A model generated the notes under the pieces. The model ran no database searches, was not told where the DNA came from, and was given only the letters and a program-made list of their open reading frames with translations. 64,000 nucleotides of DNA from positions 2,540,001 through 2,604,000 of the forward strand of contig NC_092335.1 in NCBI RefSeq assembly GCF_046630445.1, in the 5' to 3' direction. This document shows positions 11,592 to 21,864 of the stretch, one piece after another. This DNA comes from Rutidosis leptorrhynchoides (taxonomy: Eukaryota > Streptophyta > Magnoliopsida > Asterales > Asteraceae). The translations under genes were made by a program, and so were the position numbers. Position 1 is the stretch's first letter. Each line of letters opens with the position of its first letter.

Positions 11592-14267
11592 ATGGCGAAC
11601 ATGAAATTCATCCCTTTTGTTCTGGAACCAACTGAAAGGATGCATCGAGCAAAGGATTTTAGAGGTAATAAGGAGGTACAGGTATCGGTGAACAATAGGG
11701 TAGCTTGTGGTAGAATTCCAGAAGGGTTTGCTAATGAGGGATATGAGGAATTGATGCTGTTTATGAGGAATCATCCTTTGAAGGATGCCTTCTTTAAGAC
11801 AACGGTGATGTATCCTGAGATGCTGGCTGAGTTCTGGTACACTTGTAATGGGAACAGAGAAGCAAGGTCAATTACTGGTACTTACAGGAATGGTAACAAC
11901 ACCTTAACAATTACTGAAAATCATTTAAGGGCTGCTTTAAACCTTCCTTTTAATGAGAATTTTGTTCGAACAGCAGCAAAATCTGCTGTACGAAATTGTT
12001 TTAACCTAGTTGGTCAGCCCTTAACCAATTCTAGTGTCAAAATCAGTATGTTCAGTCCAAGGTGGATGTTTCTATTGTCAAATATAATCAGAAGTTTGAG
12101 TTTTAAATGTGGGAGTCTAACTGAAATAAATGATTTTGAGGCTCATATTTTTGATGCCATGGTAACAGGGAGAAATATAGACTTTGCACGTCTGTATTTT
12201 AATGAACTCTTAGTGCTTACTGAAAAACCTTTAAGAGATCACAATGTGCCATTCATAAGATTTATGAGTCTAATGTTTGAACAAGCAATGACACCAATTT
12301 TGTACAATGGTTTGCAAACTTTTAATGTCTATGAGTACAGGTATTTACCTGAATGCAGTGTCAAAATGTTTCATAGGCACATTGTTGATGGTCAAGAAGT
12401 CCCTCTTACAGCTGCTATGATGCATTGGGTCAATTTGGGCCGTGCAGACCAACCTGCAGATCCTGAGCAATCAGAATCTGAAGGGGCATCTTCTTCAGGA
12501 TCTGAGCAATCAGAATCTGGAGAAGGTCACAACAATGGTCAACAACATTCAACAGAATCTGAACATTCAGTTTCTACCCCCCCAATTACTCCACCCCATA
12601 TTGTCAATCAAACAGAGCAGGCTGAAGATATGGTTGAAGAAACACCACTTCAATCTAACCCATCTTCACCCACTGCTACTGAGCAAATATCTCCATCAAA
12701 CAACCTTATGAACTCACCAGTTCATACAGAGAATACCACCACACTTGAACCCTTAGATGATTCAGCACCTGTGAATTCACCATTACAATTCACTAGGCAA
12801 GATGGTGCTAGTACTGTTTCTTCACCTCTGCTAGAGGTTGTTGCAAGCAGTGCTTTGACCTTAACCAAACCTGATAGGTTAGTTAACTTGGATACCCACA
12901 TTACAGTTACTGATGCAACCCCCTCAGTTAACTTACAAACAGAGGTCCCAATCCTGGACTCATCAAACCAAATTCAACAACCTACTGAAATGGCCAAACC
13001 TACTTCTACCTCAGACTTAAGTCTGTCACTACCTCTCCAAAGCATGTCATCCTTACACACTCTTGCACAGGCTGCCAATGCCACACTCATGTCACAGGGT
13101 GTGGTACAGGCCTCAACATCTTCTTTATCCAAGGATTGCTTTTCTTCACAACAGGAAAGTCATGAGGATATACCAACCATACCCACATCTATTGACACTG
13201 CAGGTCAGACTGGGGCACCAGTTGAATTGGTTGGCTTGAATAAGGCTTTGACTGATTTGACTAAGAAGTTTGATGACAAACTATCTGTTGTGCAGTCTGA
13301 TCTTTCTAAAAACTTTAATAATAATTTTGTTTCAAAATCAGAGTTGATGGAGGTGAGGAGGTTGGTTGGGGAGTTGCAGGGTGGTGCTGGTAGTTCAAAT
13401 TCTGTGGTGATGTTTAATGACAGGTTGGATGTATTAGAAAAGAAAGTTGATGGGGTAGAAAGTTGTTTTACAGGGTTTGCTTCTGATTTGGTTACTTTGA
13501 AAGCTCAACAAGCTGAAATCTGGGAAATCATCTCTTCTCTTAAGGTGGATGATGTCAAAAAGGGGGAGAAAAGAAAGAGAGTTGATGATGCAGAGGTTGC
13601 TGGTGATAAGAATAAGAGAGCTGCTGTTGAGGGGGAGAATCAAATTGAGGGGGAGCACATTGTTGTTGATGAGGTCATGGTTACAGAAAATGTGGTTGAG
13701 AATGTTGCTGTTGGTAATGAAATTGTGGTTATTGGTGAGAATACTGATGTGGTTGATAAGGGTAAGAGTGTGGTCAATGATGATGAAATTGTTGCTGGTG
13801 GTGTTAAGGATAAGGGTAAAAATGTTGCAGCTGTTGGTGAGATGATTGCAGAATCTGGTGGTGATAATTCTGAGAATCCTGCTGTCTTGAATGATCTGAG
13901 AGCTAAGTTGAATAAAAGGTTTAGATTTAGAAGGTATGAAGGAGAAGTGTTGAAGGTTGAAATTGATAGGACTGAGTATGATGGAGTGTGTTTGTTGCTG
14001 ACTTTATCTCATGCTTCTGATAAAAGATTAAGGGTGAAGTTGAATCAAATATTGAGGTTAGGATTTTGTGAATGGAGAGGAATTGCATTTGGTTTGAGAG
14101 GTTGTGAAGGTGACAGGGTGATTTTAAGTGAGGTGTTTAAGAGGATTTTTATGTTTGTGCATCTGGTGTTTGAAGAAGGGTTTATTAGTTTGAAGGATTA
14201 TGAAGTTTTCTGTGAAGCCTTTAATTTGAGAAAGAAAGAAAGAGAGGTCAAGAAGTTGATGGGTTAG
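11592..14267 (+). CDS. Third ORF of the copia element (env-position protein, 891 aa)
   Basis: Function unknown. It sits where SIRE-type elements carry an env-like ORF. I start it at the ATG at 11592 (context ACAATGG), because the open frame upstream to 11529 has no ATG. The N-terminal part of about 290 residues is globular, with a segment reading LRAALNLPFNENF that resembles plant transposon proteins of unknown function. A Ser/Glu/Pro/Thr-rich disordered stretch covers about 290-550. Next comes a heptad-like region starting LNKALTDLTKKFDDKLS. A basic KRKRV cluster could be a nuclear signal. A Val/Glu/Gly-rich repeat region and a basic C-terminal domain end the protein. I see no signal peptide or convincing membrane segment, so a true envelope role is doubtful. 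It is intact, with no stop or frameshift. Confidence 0.75.
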   Translation: MANMKFIPFVLEPTERMHRAKDFRGNKEVQVSVNNRVACGRIPEGFANEGYEELMLFMRNHPLKDAFFKTTVMYPEMLAEFWYTCNGNREARSITGTYRNGNNTLTITENHLRAALNLPFNENFVRTAAKSAVRNCFNLVGQPLTNSSVKISMFSPRWMFLLSNIIRSLSFKCGSLTEINDFEAHIFDAMVTGRNIDFARLYFNELLVLTEKPLRDHNVPFIRFMSLMFEQAMTPILYNGLQTFNVYEYRYLPECSVKMFHRHIVDGQEVPLTAAMMHWVNLGRADQPADPEQSESEGASSSGSEQSESGEGHNNGQQHSTESEHSVSTPPITPPHIVNQTEQAEDMVEETPLQSNPSSPTATEQISPSNNLMNSPVHTENTTTLEPLDDSAPVNSPLQFTRQDGASTVSSPLLEVVASSALTLTKPDRLVNLDTHITVTDATPSVNLQTEVPILDSSNQIQQPTEMAKPTSTSDLSLSLPLQSMSSLHTLAQAANATLMSQGVVQASTSSLSKDCFSSQQESHEDIPTIPTSIDTAGQTGAPVELVGLNKALTDLTKKFDDKLSVVQSDLSKNFNNNFVSKSELMEVRRLVGELQGGAGSSNSVVMFNDRLDVLEKKVDGVESCFTGFASDLVTLKAQQAEIWEIISSLKVDDVKKGEKRKRVDDAEVAGDKNKRAAVEGENQIEGEHIVVDEVMVTENVVENVAVGNEIVVIGENTDVVDKGKSVVNDDEIVAGGVKDKGKNVAAVGEMIAESGGDNSENPAVLNDLRAKLNKRFRFRRYEGEVLKVEIDRTEYDGVCLLLTLSHASDKRLRVKLNQILRLGFCEWRGIAFGLRGCEGDRVILSEVFKRIFMFVHLVFEEGFISLKDYEVFCEAFNLRKKEREVKKLMG

Positions 14268-14290
14268 TAGCTTGAATTGTTTTGACATCA

Positions 14291-14306
14291 TCAGATAGGG
14301 GGAGAT
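14291..14306 (+). promoter_or_regulatory. Polypurine tract of the copia element
   Basis: TCAGATAGGGGGAGAT lies directly before the 3' LTR; the purine run AGGGGGAGA is the plus-strand primer. Confidence 0.85.
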
Positions 14307-14779
14307 TGTTGGGAAAGTTAATCTGATGAGTCAAAGTATTTTGCAGGTTTTAGAGTCTGATGATGTTAGAGTCTGAGGAGCAGACTCTGAAGTTTTCAAA
14401 AGTCAACTGCCGAATGATTTCTTGTTGATAAAGCCATTTGAAGATTCTGGAAGATCTCTTTTATATTTAGAAGATATATGATGATGCGTTTTGTGTTTAT
14501 CTTCCAGAATTAATCTCCTTAAGTTTAGCTTTGATCCTTGTATATCTTTTCCTATTTTGTAGAGTAGTTTGTTAAGAAACCAAATCTGGAAGATTTGGTT
14601 CTTCTAGTATAAATACACGTTTATGTTTGCTGTTTTGGATATATCAAAAACACGATTGTGCTTAATATATTATTGGTTTTCTTCTAATTCGTGTTCTCTT
14701 AATTTTCTGCACTTTAATTCCTATTGTTTGTGTGAAATTAAGAGTCTGGTGTTCATAGTTGAATTACTGTGAACTAATA
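14307..14779 (+). repeat. 3' LTR of the copia element
   Basis: Same 473-bp sequence as the 5' LTR, followed by the GTCCC target duplication at 14780-14784. TATA box copy at 14608-14615. Confidence 0.95.
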
Positions 14780-14784
14780 GTCCC

Positions 14785-15088
14785 CATGTTCAATCTACTT
14801 GTTTAAGCTTACCTTCAAAGTGACAGCTAAGTATCAGATTCTTTAAGAATGAATTAAAGCATGTGGAACATCTATTTTACATATCAGCAAGCAGTTTCCT
14901 GAGCTTTCTCACATACATTGAATCAGTACCTGTTGGAGTACTTATGGATGAATAATATATATAATGTACAAACTGTTGGAACAGATCGAGCTACTTGATA
15001 ATATTTATTAGTTGGATTTTCTTTACGTGTCATCAATTGTTATGCTCTCCTGTCCCTTGCATTGACTTGTAAAAAATCATTTTGTTTA
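14785..15088. other. Intergenic
   Basis: This is flanking DNA between the copia element and the miniature transposon. No open frame or repeat is recognised. Confidence 0.4.
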
Positions 15089-15091
15089 TGT

Positions 15092-15652
15092 CACTACAAC
15101 AAATTTATCAATTGTTCACGCGTGTTTTTACACACTTGTAAGAAAGTGTGAGCTTTTTGTCAAATTCCTCACACTTATAAATATGTATAAGTTTGTTACA
15201 TTTATTGGCCGGAGGTCCACTCGGAAGCAATCTCTCTATCCGTCGAATAGAGAGAGTGACGATTTTCTCTACTTTTGAGAGTGTTTTCACTCTAGGTGGA
15301 GAAATGACTTGACTTTATTCTCGGATAAGAGAAGGATTGTCTATATCTCACCTCCCCCATACACCACTTATGTGGTATTGGGTTTTGTTGTTGTTGTTGT
15401 TACATTTATAAATGTTGAATGTTATTTAAATTTCACACTTAAAATTGTAGGAAAAGTTTGTTCACACTTATCAGTGTGTACAAACACAAATTTAATCACA
15501 TTTAAAAATGTGAGTAAAATTTATTACACCTCATTGAAATGGGGAGCGTGAATAAATCTAGTGCGACAAAATTAACTTAACACTCTATAGTTATATTTAT
15601 AGTTATGCACACTGTGAACTTTTTTCCTGACACAAACAAATTTGTTGTAGTG
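15092..15652. mobile_element. Non-autonomous CACTA-like miniature element
   Basis: Terminal inverted repeats are a perfect 15 bp: CACTACAACAAATTT at 15092-15106 and its complement at 15638-15652. The flanking 3-bp duplication TGT (15089-15091 and 15653-15655) is the size made by CACTA (En/Spm) transposases. There is no transposase; the body holds subterminal TCACACTT-type repeats in both orientations. A SINE is inserted in it; without the SINE and its duplication the element is about 355 bp. Confidence 0.82.
15206..15396 (+). mobile_element. 5'-truncated SINE nested in the CACTA-like element
   Basis: It starts TGGCCGGAGGTCCACTCGG and ends in GGGTTTTG plus TTG repeats, the same module as 4190-4379. 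It is flanked by a 13-bp direct repeat TTGTTACATTTAT at 15193-15205 and 15397-15409, so it is a true insertion and not part of the host element. Confidence 0.8.
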
Positions 15653-15655
15653 TGT

Positions 15656-17318
15656 GCAATATAATATGCGTGCCTTTAATTTTCACTTTGGGTTAATTTG
15701 CGAATATCTTAGAAACTGATGTCAATGTCTTAGACAGGACAACCTAGGGATTTGTTTTAGAGTATATGATTGTCTACTACATCATATCATTACACTTGGC
15801 TCTATATATGTACGTTGCAACACTTGGCTCTTTGTATGTGTCAGTCAGTCTAGTCTATAATATAAAGGCGTCAAAAGAAAATACAGTAGTACTAAATTAC
15901 TAAATGAAAAGGATCTCCTTTCAACAGAAAATTTTATAGTCCATCAGTTTGTATATTTCTTAAGAAAGGTTCTGGTTCCAGTACATTCGTAGCGCATTTA
16001 ACGCATGAAACGTGATGGACCCGTGGCAATTAGTTAGGCGATGCGGTGTATTAAATTTTGAGGTTAATAGTTTTGCTTAAGAATTCAAGTAGAAAACTAA
16101 GATATGATATATGTTTTAAATTTAAGATTGTGTTAACCACGTAAGATTGGTGCGTGCCACAAGATGTATTTTCTTTCTGCATTATTTTTATTATGGTATT
16201 TAACATTCAACCTTTTTATATTTAACAGCTCCACTTGTTAGATCAACAAGTAAGGTGACATTAGTAATTATTTGAATGGAAGATATACCCTTAGATTTTA
16301 TTTATCATCAATTTTGTTACCCTTTCTGTTGTTTGTGATAGAAGTATAGAACATGTTGAAGGTAAATTGCAGATGGTAAACGGAGATAATGTTTTCACTT
16401 TTTGTACATGTCAAATTATAAATAAGGGGGTAAAAAGGGAAATTTACCACTTGTTGGTGATGAAAAAAGAATCTACAGTAGGTTCAAGAGCCAAAAGTTG
16501 ACAAAGTAACATTTTACCACCATTCCTGGCTTATGCTTCCCATCCCCCCATCTGCTTAAAATTTTATTACTAGTAGTAGTTTATTAAACCGTATTCATTC
16601 ATCGTTGATCTTGTTTCCTTCCTTGGCTGCAGAAAAATCCAAACAAAAAGGAATCTTTCCAAACTGTAAGTCAAACCTTTTACATTCTTAATTTGCCTCT
16701 ATATATAACTTAACGGTTGTACTTACAACTAACTAGATGCTTGTCCCCCGAACTTGGCATGTTAAATTATAAACAAATTGGACTTTTATCTAATATGCAA
16801 TCAATGTTGGACATAAATTATTTTAAGAAAATGGCTTCTGAATGACAACAAATGTTCCTTAATTCATATTTAAGTTACCCTTTGGAACTGCGTAGTAGAT
16901 ATCATTTTCACTCTTATAGACCTAATTAAAATTGGTCCATATCAGTTAATTAGTATATGTTATCTGTAATGAGTCAAGAGTTTACAATAAAAATTGACTT
17001 GAGAAAAGGATAAAAATAGGTAAAATGGGCCGAAATGAGCCAATATTATTTAATAAAATGCCTAAAGCCTCGTCCGAGTTGTATTATGAAGTTACGTTAT
17101 TTATTTTTGTTTGTACTCCACCAATCAATAATCTTGGCTATTTTGAAGTATATTAGAGCTTATTACGGACTACGAAGTACGTACATTTTTGTCTACCGGT
17201 TGACCAGCCCATCTTTCAATCTCCATTGAATAGTAAATCATGAGACATCTAATTTAATATATGATCTAATTATAAGCCTGTGGATAGAAAGTTAGAAACC
17301 AGACTAAACAAGTAGGTA
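15656..17318. other. Intergenic upstream of the dioxygenase gene
   Basis: AT-rich with no convincing coding region. It probably contains the distal promoter of the gene at 17470. A short open frame at 17035-17229 has no family resemblance. Confidence 0.4.
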
Positions 17319-17328
17319 CTATATAGAA
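17319..17328 (+). promoter_or_regulatory. Candidate TATA box of the dioxygenase gene
   Basis: ACTATATAGA lies about 145 bp before the start codon, a plausible distance for a plant core promoter with a 5' leader of about 110 nt. Confidence 0.35.
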
Positions 17329-17469
17329 TATTAGAATATGATTACGGACGGTTAGTATTATTATAAGTACTCAAGTTTGTCTGTTACAAACTGCATATTG
17401 GATTGTGAGTTGCATGCAAAAAAACTAACTTTTAAATTTTCTTCAATACCTAATTAAGTTGGTTCCACC

Positions 17470-18752
17470 ATGCTTGCCGCATCCAAAACTTGCATAGTAC
17501 AACTTCCAGTTTTTGATGTATCTAAACCCTTAACCTCATCTTGCCTTTCCTTGCTGTCTTTAGCCTGTAAAGAATGGGGTTTCTTTCACATAGTAAACCA
17601 TGGTATCTCCAAAGACCTTTACAAGAAGCTTCATTATCTATCGAATAAGCTTTTTGATCTACCGCACGAACAGAAACTTAAAGTGGGTCCCTCATCCAAC
17701 ATAAAAACATACACCCCTCATTTCATCGCCTCTCCTTTTTTTGAGTCGATTCGTGTTTCTGGACCTGATTTCTTTGCATCAGCACAGAGTTCTGCACAAG
17801 TGCTCTTGAACCAGTCAAAGTCAGAATTCAGGTACTAATTATATTCAGTATATATGGTACTTTGATTGCTGTATACTTTTAATTATGTTGTAGGTACGTA
17901 CATGAAAAATGTTAGGTGAAGCTAACAACACTAAAAGTATGTGATGTTAAGAAAAAACTAAGTATGTGTTATGGGTTAAAAACATAAATATAAAACATTT
18001 GTCCTTGTTGCACATAACTATGTTGTTGACAGCACGTACATATTACATCCTCGCTTGTTATTTATATATATTACTGTAGTATATTATTATATAATAAATA
18101 TGCCTTTTCTTTGGTTTTTGTATATAGTGAGGTGTTGAGAGAATATGGGAGCATAATGAAGAGTCTATCGAATAAAATCGTTAAGATGTTACTGATGTGT
18201 TTAGGAGATGATTTTGAAAAGAAATTTGAGTCCGAGTTCTGTGGCTGTGAAGGCTATTTACGCATAAATAATTACTCTCCACCCCAAGATATTGAAATAA
18301 ATGGAAAAGAGGTTGAAGGGCTAGGTATGCACACGGATATGAGCTGCATAACGATAGTTTATCAGGACGAATTAATCGGTGGTCTTCAAGTGAGATCCAA
18401 ACAAGGTAAATGGATGGACATAGAGCCATGTGGTGAAACATTAGTTGTAAATATTGGAGACTTGATGCAAGCTTGGAGCAATGGCAAGTTAAGGTCATCA
18501 GAGCATAGAGTTGTTTTAAAGGAACCTAATAAAAACAGGTTTTCACTTGCTTTCTTTTGGTGCTTTGAAGATGATAAGCTAGTTTTTGCACCTGATGAAG
18601 TTGTCGGGGGTGACAACAGCAAGTTGAGAGGGTATAAACCCTTTTTGTGTGGTGATTACATGAAATTTAGACAAAATAGTGAGAAAGGTAAGTTTGAAAA
18701 AGTTGGTTTCACTGTGAAAGATTTCGCAGGTACTGGATTAATATTTCCTTAA
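17470..18752 (+). CDS. 2-oxoglutarate/Fe(II)-dependent dioxygenase, gibberellin 20-oxidase-like (328 aa, 2 exons)
   Basis: Exons are 17470-17831 and 18128-18752. The 296-bp intron (17832-18127) has GT...AG borders and splits a serine codon. The enzyme class couples 2-oxoglutarate decarboxylation to substrate oxidation in the cytosol. The N-terminal DIOX_N domain has LPVFDVSKPL and the conserved WGFFHIVNHGIS (about residues 36-47). The C-terminal jelly-roll has the iron ligands His189 and Asp191 (GLGMHTD) and His247 (SSEHRV), plus Arg258/Ser260 (NRFSL) for 2-oxoglutarate binding. All catalytic residues are present and the length is normal. The overall pattern is that of gibberellin 20-oxidase-like proteins; the substrate is not known from sequence. 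The start ATG follows TTCCACC. Transposable elements crowd both sides, but the coding region is undamaged. I would not call it a true GA 20-oxidase. Confidence 0.92.
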
Positions 18753-18810
18753 CTTGTCTAGCTAGGCTTTCACGCTATTACTACTCCAGTAAATGTTGAT
18801 AAACACGTGA

Positions 18811-18817
18811 ATAAATG
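18811..18817 (+). terminator. Candidate polyadenylation signal of the dioxygenase gene
   Basis: An AATAAA-type signal about 60 bp after the stop codon. Confidence 0.4.
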
Positions 18818-19314
18818 GGTAACAAAGGTTTCATTATTTGGAAAACATGGTTACCTGGTCTGTGATGTTAAAAATGTGGAATGATTTTGGCTTCACATTG
18901 TTATCATTGTATTGTATGTATGTATGTAACAGGTTCTCTGGTATCAAAGTCGTCGAAGGGGGATCCTAGTTACTTTTATTTTAGTTCAAAGAGGTTTCTT
19001 TATTCTATTATCAGTATTATTATTGTATTTTTTTTTTTTTTTCATGTGGCCGGGCAGTTTGGGTATATTTTGCATGTTTAGAGCGTCCATTGGATTTGGT
19101 GCCTAAACAGTGGAGTATAAATTCTTCTTCATGTGTAAGTTAAGCTAAAGACGTATAGATTGACCCGTTTGTACTCTACACCATGTTATAATGAATGAAC
19201 GTGAAATTGAGTGTTTTATTCTACTTCTGATATTGAAGATATAATTTTTTATTATATCATGTGGAAAAAGTCAAGTATATTTAGCTGCTGAAAAAAATTG
19301 ATAATTGAGGTAAA
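18818..19314. other. 3' flank of the dioxygenase gene
   Basis: Includes a short GTAT repeat near 18915 and a T-rich run near 19029-19043. No further gene is seen. Confidence 0.4.
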
Positions 19315-19319
19315 ACAAG

Positions 19320-20041
19320 TGTTAGGAAACCCGACTAGGTGAGCTCAAACAAGACTAGATAACCCCAAGTTATCAACCCACTTCCAATAAACGAAAATAT
19401 AGTGAAAAAATCGTAAGACTAGCAAAAATGATAAAAACACGGAAATTTAACGTGGTTATATGCAATCGTTTATGATTGCTTTAGTGCACGGCCAACCAAA
19501 GAGTGTTCTATATTGATTAATTTCGTGGTGGTGAGTATACAATGAGTTCTAACTAGGAGTATTTATAGCAAACCAAGAACACTTGAGAAAACTTAAGCAT
19601 GCTTCATGAAATCATCAACTAGCCATCTTGATCCTCTTTACACCCTTGTATTAGCATGATCACAGCTCTAAAACAAGGTGTAAAGTAGCCTACATGCACC
19701 TAAAGTGACAACTTGGACAATCAAATACGGATCCCATGTGCAAAAGTTGATCAACATGCTGACAGCTCACTTCCAGGTACCAGATGCGCCGCATCTCCAA
19801 GTCATGCGCCGCATCACTTGCAAGAAATGGGCCATATCCCTTTAACACGCCGCATCACAAACTTTCGGGCCAAAATGCTGCATGGATGCGCCGCATACAA
19901 GAGTGATGCGCCGCATCACGCCCTGAAACTTCCTGAATTCAGGTTTCACGCAACCCGAAATCTGCAAAATCCGTGCAACACTTTAACTCACCTTTTGTGG
20001 CGACATTTCCAACTTTGTTTAAATGTCTCCACACCTCAACA
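19320..20041 (-). repeat. 3' LTR of the gag-only copia element
   Basis: 722 bp, TGTTAGG...CTCAACA as read on the plus strand. It holds a cluster of GATGCGCCGCATC-type palindromes (19783-19919) and a minus-strand TATAAATA at 19560-19567. Confidence 0.9.
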
Positions 20042-20191
20042 AATCTCCCACTTGGAGACTTTGAACAAACTCATCCTTCGTTAAACTCGCTTAACAACAT
20101 CATCATCCCACAATAACAACTTTCATGTTACTAGCTTGGGAAAACAAAACGACAAACAAACAACAACTCTTTGGCTATGACACCTATCTCC

Positions 20192-21036
20192 TTAGTCTAG
20201 GAGATAACGGGTCATTTGAGTCTGACCCGACCCAATCAACCCCATCGCCCAAGCGATGCACCCGTACACTATAACATCTACCCGATTTATCTTTCCAACA
20301 TAGAATAAACCACCCGGTAGATCAAACATGTGGACAATGCCATCAAGGCAACCGTGTGAGAATGCATTCACACCCTTGATCTTCCACATAACCACCATTG
20401 CTTTCACCATTGGAACACCGACTACATACGCGTGCACGTCTTTTGACAAACCCGATTTTCCACCACGAGCCAACTCCCACTGTACGGACGTTTCATTAAC
20501 AGTGACTCTCAAGAAAATCTCTTGTTCATCTTCTTCGGCCGATTGCAACAAAGTTTCCATTGGAGAAGATCTACTTGAAGTAACGAAAGCTCTAGTATAA
20601 CCAATTCGACCCGAATCTTCACTAGCTTCGACTTCCCTTGAGCTCCCACTCAAACAAGATCCCTCAACAAACCCGGATAGCATTAGCATGCAAGGATTTC
20701 TAATAACCACGAAATCACCTAGCCATTCTTCAACCACATACATGGCTCCCCTCTTGTACCCGCGAGCAACCACATGACCTCCCTTAAACACCTTCCACCT
20801 TTGATCTCCAAATAGGACATGACACTTATCATCATCCAATTGCCCAACTGAGATTAACCTACTCTTGAGTTTTGGAATGAACCTCACGTTCCTCAAGATC
20901 CAAGTGTGTTTAACCACAAGATCACCAATACCCGCAACATCAAGTGTACTCCCATTCGCGACTCGAACCTTACCGAAATACGACTTGAAATTCACCATCT
21001 CTTTCATGTATGGGTAGCATGACACGAGGCACCCGA
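20192..21036 (-). pseudogene. Frameshifted protease region of the gag-only element
   Basis: On the minus strand this frame continues from the protease active site of the neighbouring gag frame, after a frameshift near 21010-21035. It shows the copia protease pattern around KVRVANGSTLDVAGIGD and FIPKLKSRLISVGQLDDD. The last 180 residues resemble nothing I can name and end at a stop at 20192. No integrase zinc finger, RT or RNase H follows. There is no ATG start of its own, so it is treated as a broken continuation of gag-pro. Confidence 0.7.
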
Positions 21037-21822
21037 ATCTAAAACCCAAGATTCGTCAAGAACATCTTCTTGGCACAATAACGCATCTTCAATCACCATA
21101 TTAGTTGAACTCCCAGCCGACATTAAACTCGGGAACTTCGACTTATAGTGACTGACTTGTTGACAATTCCAACACACCACACTCTTGCTCTTTGACGGAC
21201 TTCGCGACTTAGCTCTTCCCCGACCAACACTTAGAACCGAACCCGAACTCCTATTCGAATCTTTTCTACGAATATCTTCGCTAAGAATCAAATCACGGAT
21301 TCCTTCAAAAGTGAGTTTAGTAGTTCCGGATGAACCACTAACCGCCGTCACTAAACCGGACCAACTATCGGGCAATGAAGATAGTAAAAACAACGCCTCT
21401 AGCTCATCATCAAATTTAATATCAACCGATTTCAACCAGGTTAAAATCAAATTAAATTTGTTTACATGATCCACCGTCGAGGATCCCTCCATCAACTTAG
21501 CATTCACCAATTGCCTAACTAGGAAAACCTTGTTCAAAGCGGATGGCTTTTCATACATGTTAGATAAAGCCGCAATCAATCCCGCCGTTGTGGTTTCACC
21601 CACAATGTTGTAAGCGACGTTCTTGGCCAGAGAAAGTCGAACAACCCCTAGGGCTTGCCTATCTAACAAATCCCACTCGCCTTGATCCATTCCTTCCGGC
21701 TTAACACCCTTCAAGGGTTGGTAAAGCTTCTTTTGATATAGCATATCTTCCATTTGCATCTTCCAAAAACTAAAGTCAATTCCATCAAACCGATCGATCT
21801 TCACATCACTCTTTTCCTCCAT
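21004..21822 (-). CDS. gag: Copia Gag plus start of protease (272 aa), non-autonomous element
   Basis: Minus-strand ORF with an ATG at 21820-21822, 43 bp inside the 5' LTR. The N-terminal part matches the copia gag (UBN2) family: FDGIDFSFWKMQMEDMLYQ, then LSNMYEKPSALNKVFLVRQL, then a LPDSWSGLV segment. The zinc knuckle CWNCQQVSHYKSKF has lost its last cysteine (Phe in its place), so RNA binding is probably impaired. It ends in the protease active-site motif WVLDSGASCHAT and stops shortly after because of a frameshift. Such a Gag could be supplied to or borrowed from a relative. Without pol the element depends on another copia element for movement; that dependence is inference. Confidence 0.85.
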   Translation of the reverse strand: MEEKSDVKIDRFDGIDFSFWKMQMEDMLYQKKLYQPLKGVKPEGMDQGEWDLLDRQALGVVRLSLAKNVAYNIVGETTTAGLIAALSNMYEKPSALNKVFLVRQLVNAKLMEGSSTVDHVNKFNLILTWLKSVDIKFDDELEALFLLSSLPDSWSGLVTAVSGSSGTTKLTFEGIRDLILSEDIRRKDSNRSSGSVLSVGRGRAKSRSPSKSKSVVCWNCQQVSHYKSKFPSLMSAGSSTNMVIEDALLCQEDVLDESWVLDSGASCHATHT

Positions 21823-21864
21823 TGTTCCCGAAAACTCGTAAACCCGAGAGCTCTTGATACCACT

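Larger units (their letters stand above)
5118..14779 (+). mobile_element. Full-length copia LTR retrotransposon, SIRE-like, with a third ORF
   Basis: The element is 9662 bp with 473-bp LTRs (5118-5590 and 14307-14779) that read as identical, and a 5-bp target duplication GTCCC at 5113-5117 and 14780-14784. The primer-binding site (5593-5604) matches the 3' end of initiator tRNA-Met and a purine tract precedes the right LTR. The internal order is gag, protease, integrase, RT, RNase H, then an extra ORF, which defines copia and points to the SIRE/Maximus lineage. The short LTRs are unusual for that lineage. Identical LTRs mean a very recent insertion. Confidence 0.95.

Noticed and set aside
13549-13845. 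A long frame rich in Arg/Leu overlapping the copia third ORF
   Set aside because: It is a frame shadow of the Val/Glu/Gly-rich repeat region of the real ORF.
11592-14267. Calling the copia third ORF a viral envelope
   Set aside because: No signal peptide, fusion peptide or membrane anchor visible; position alone is not enough.
17470-18752. Naming the dioxygenase a gibberellin 20-oxidase
   Set aside because: The pattern fits the GA20-oxidase-like branch, but substrate cannot be assigned from the residues seen.
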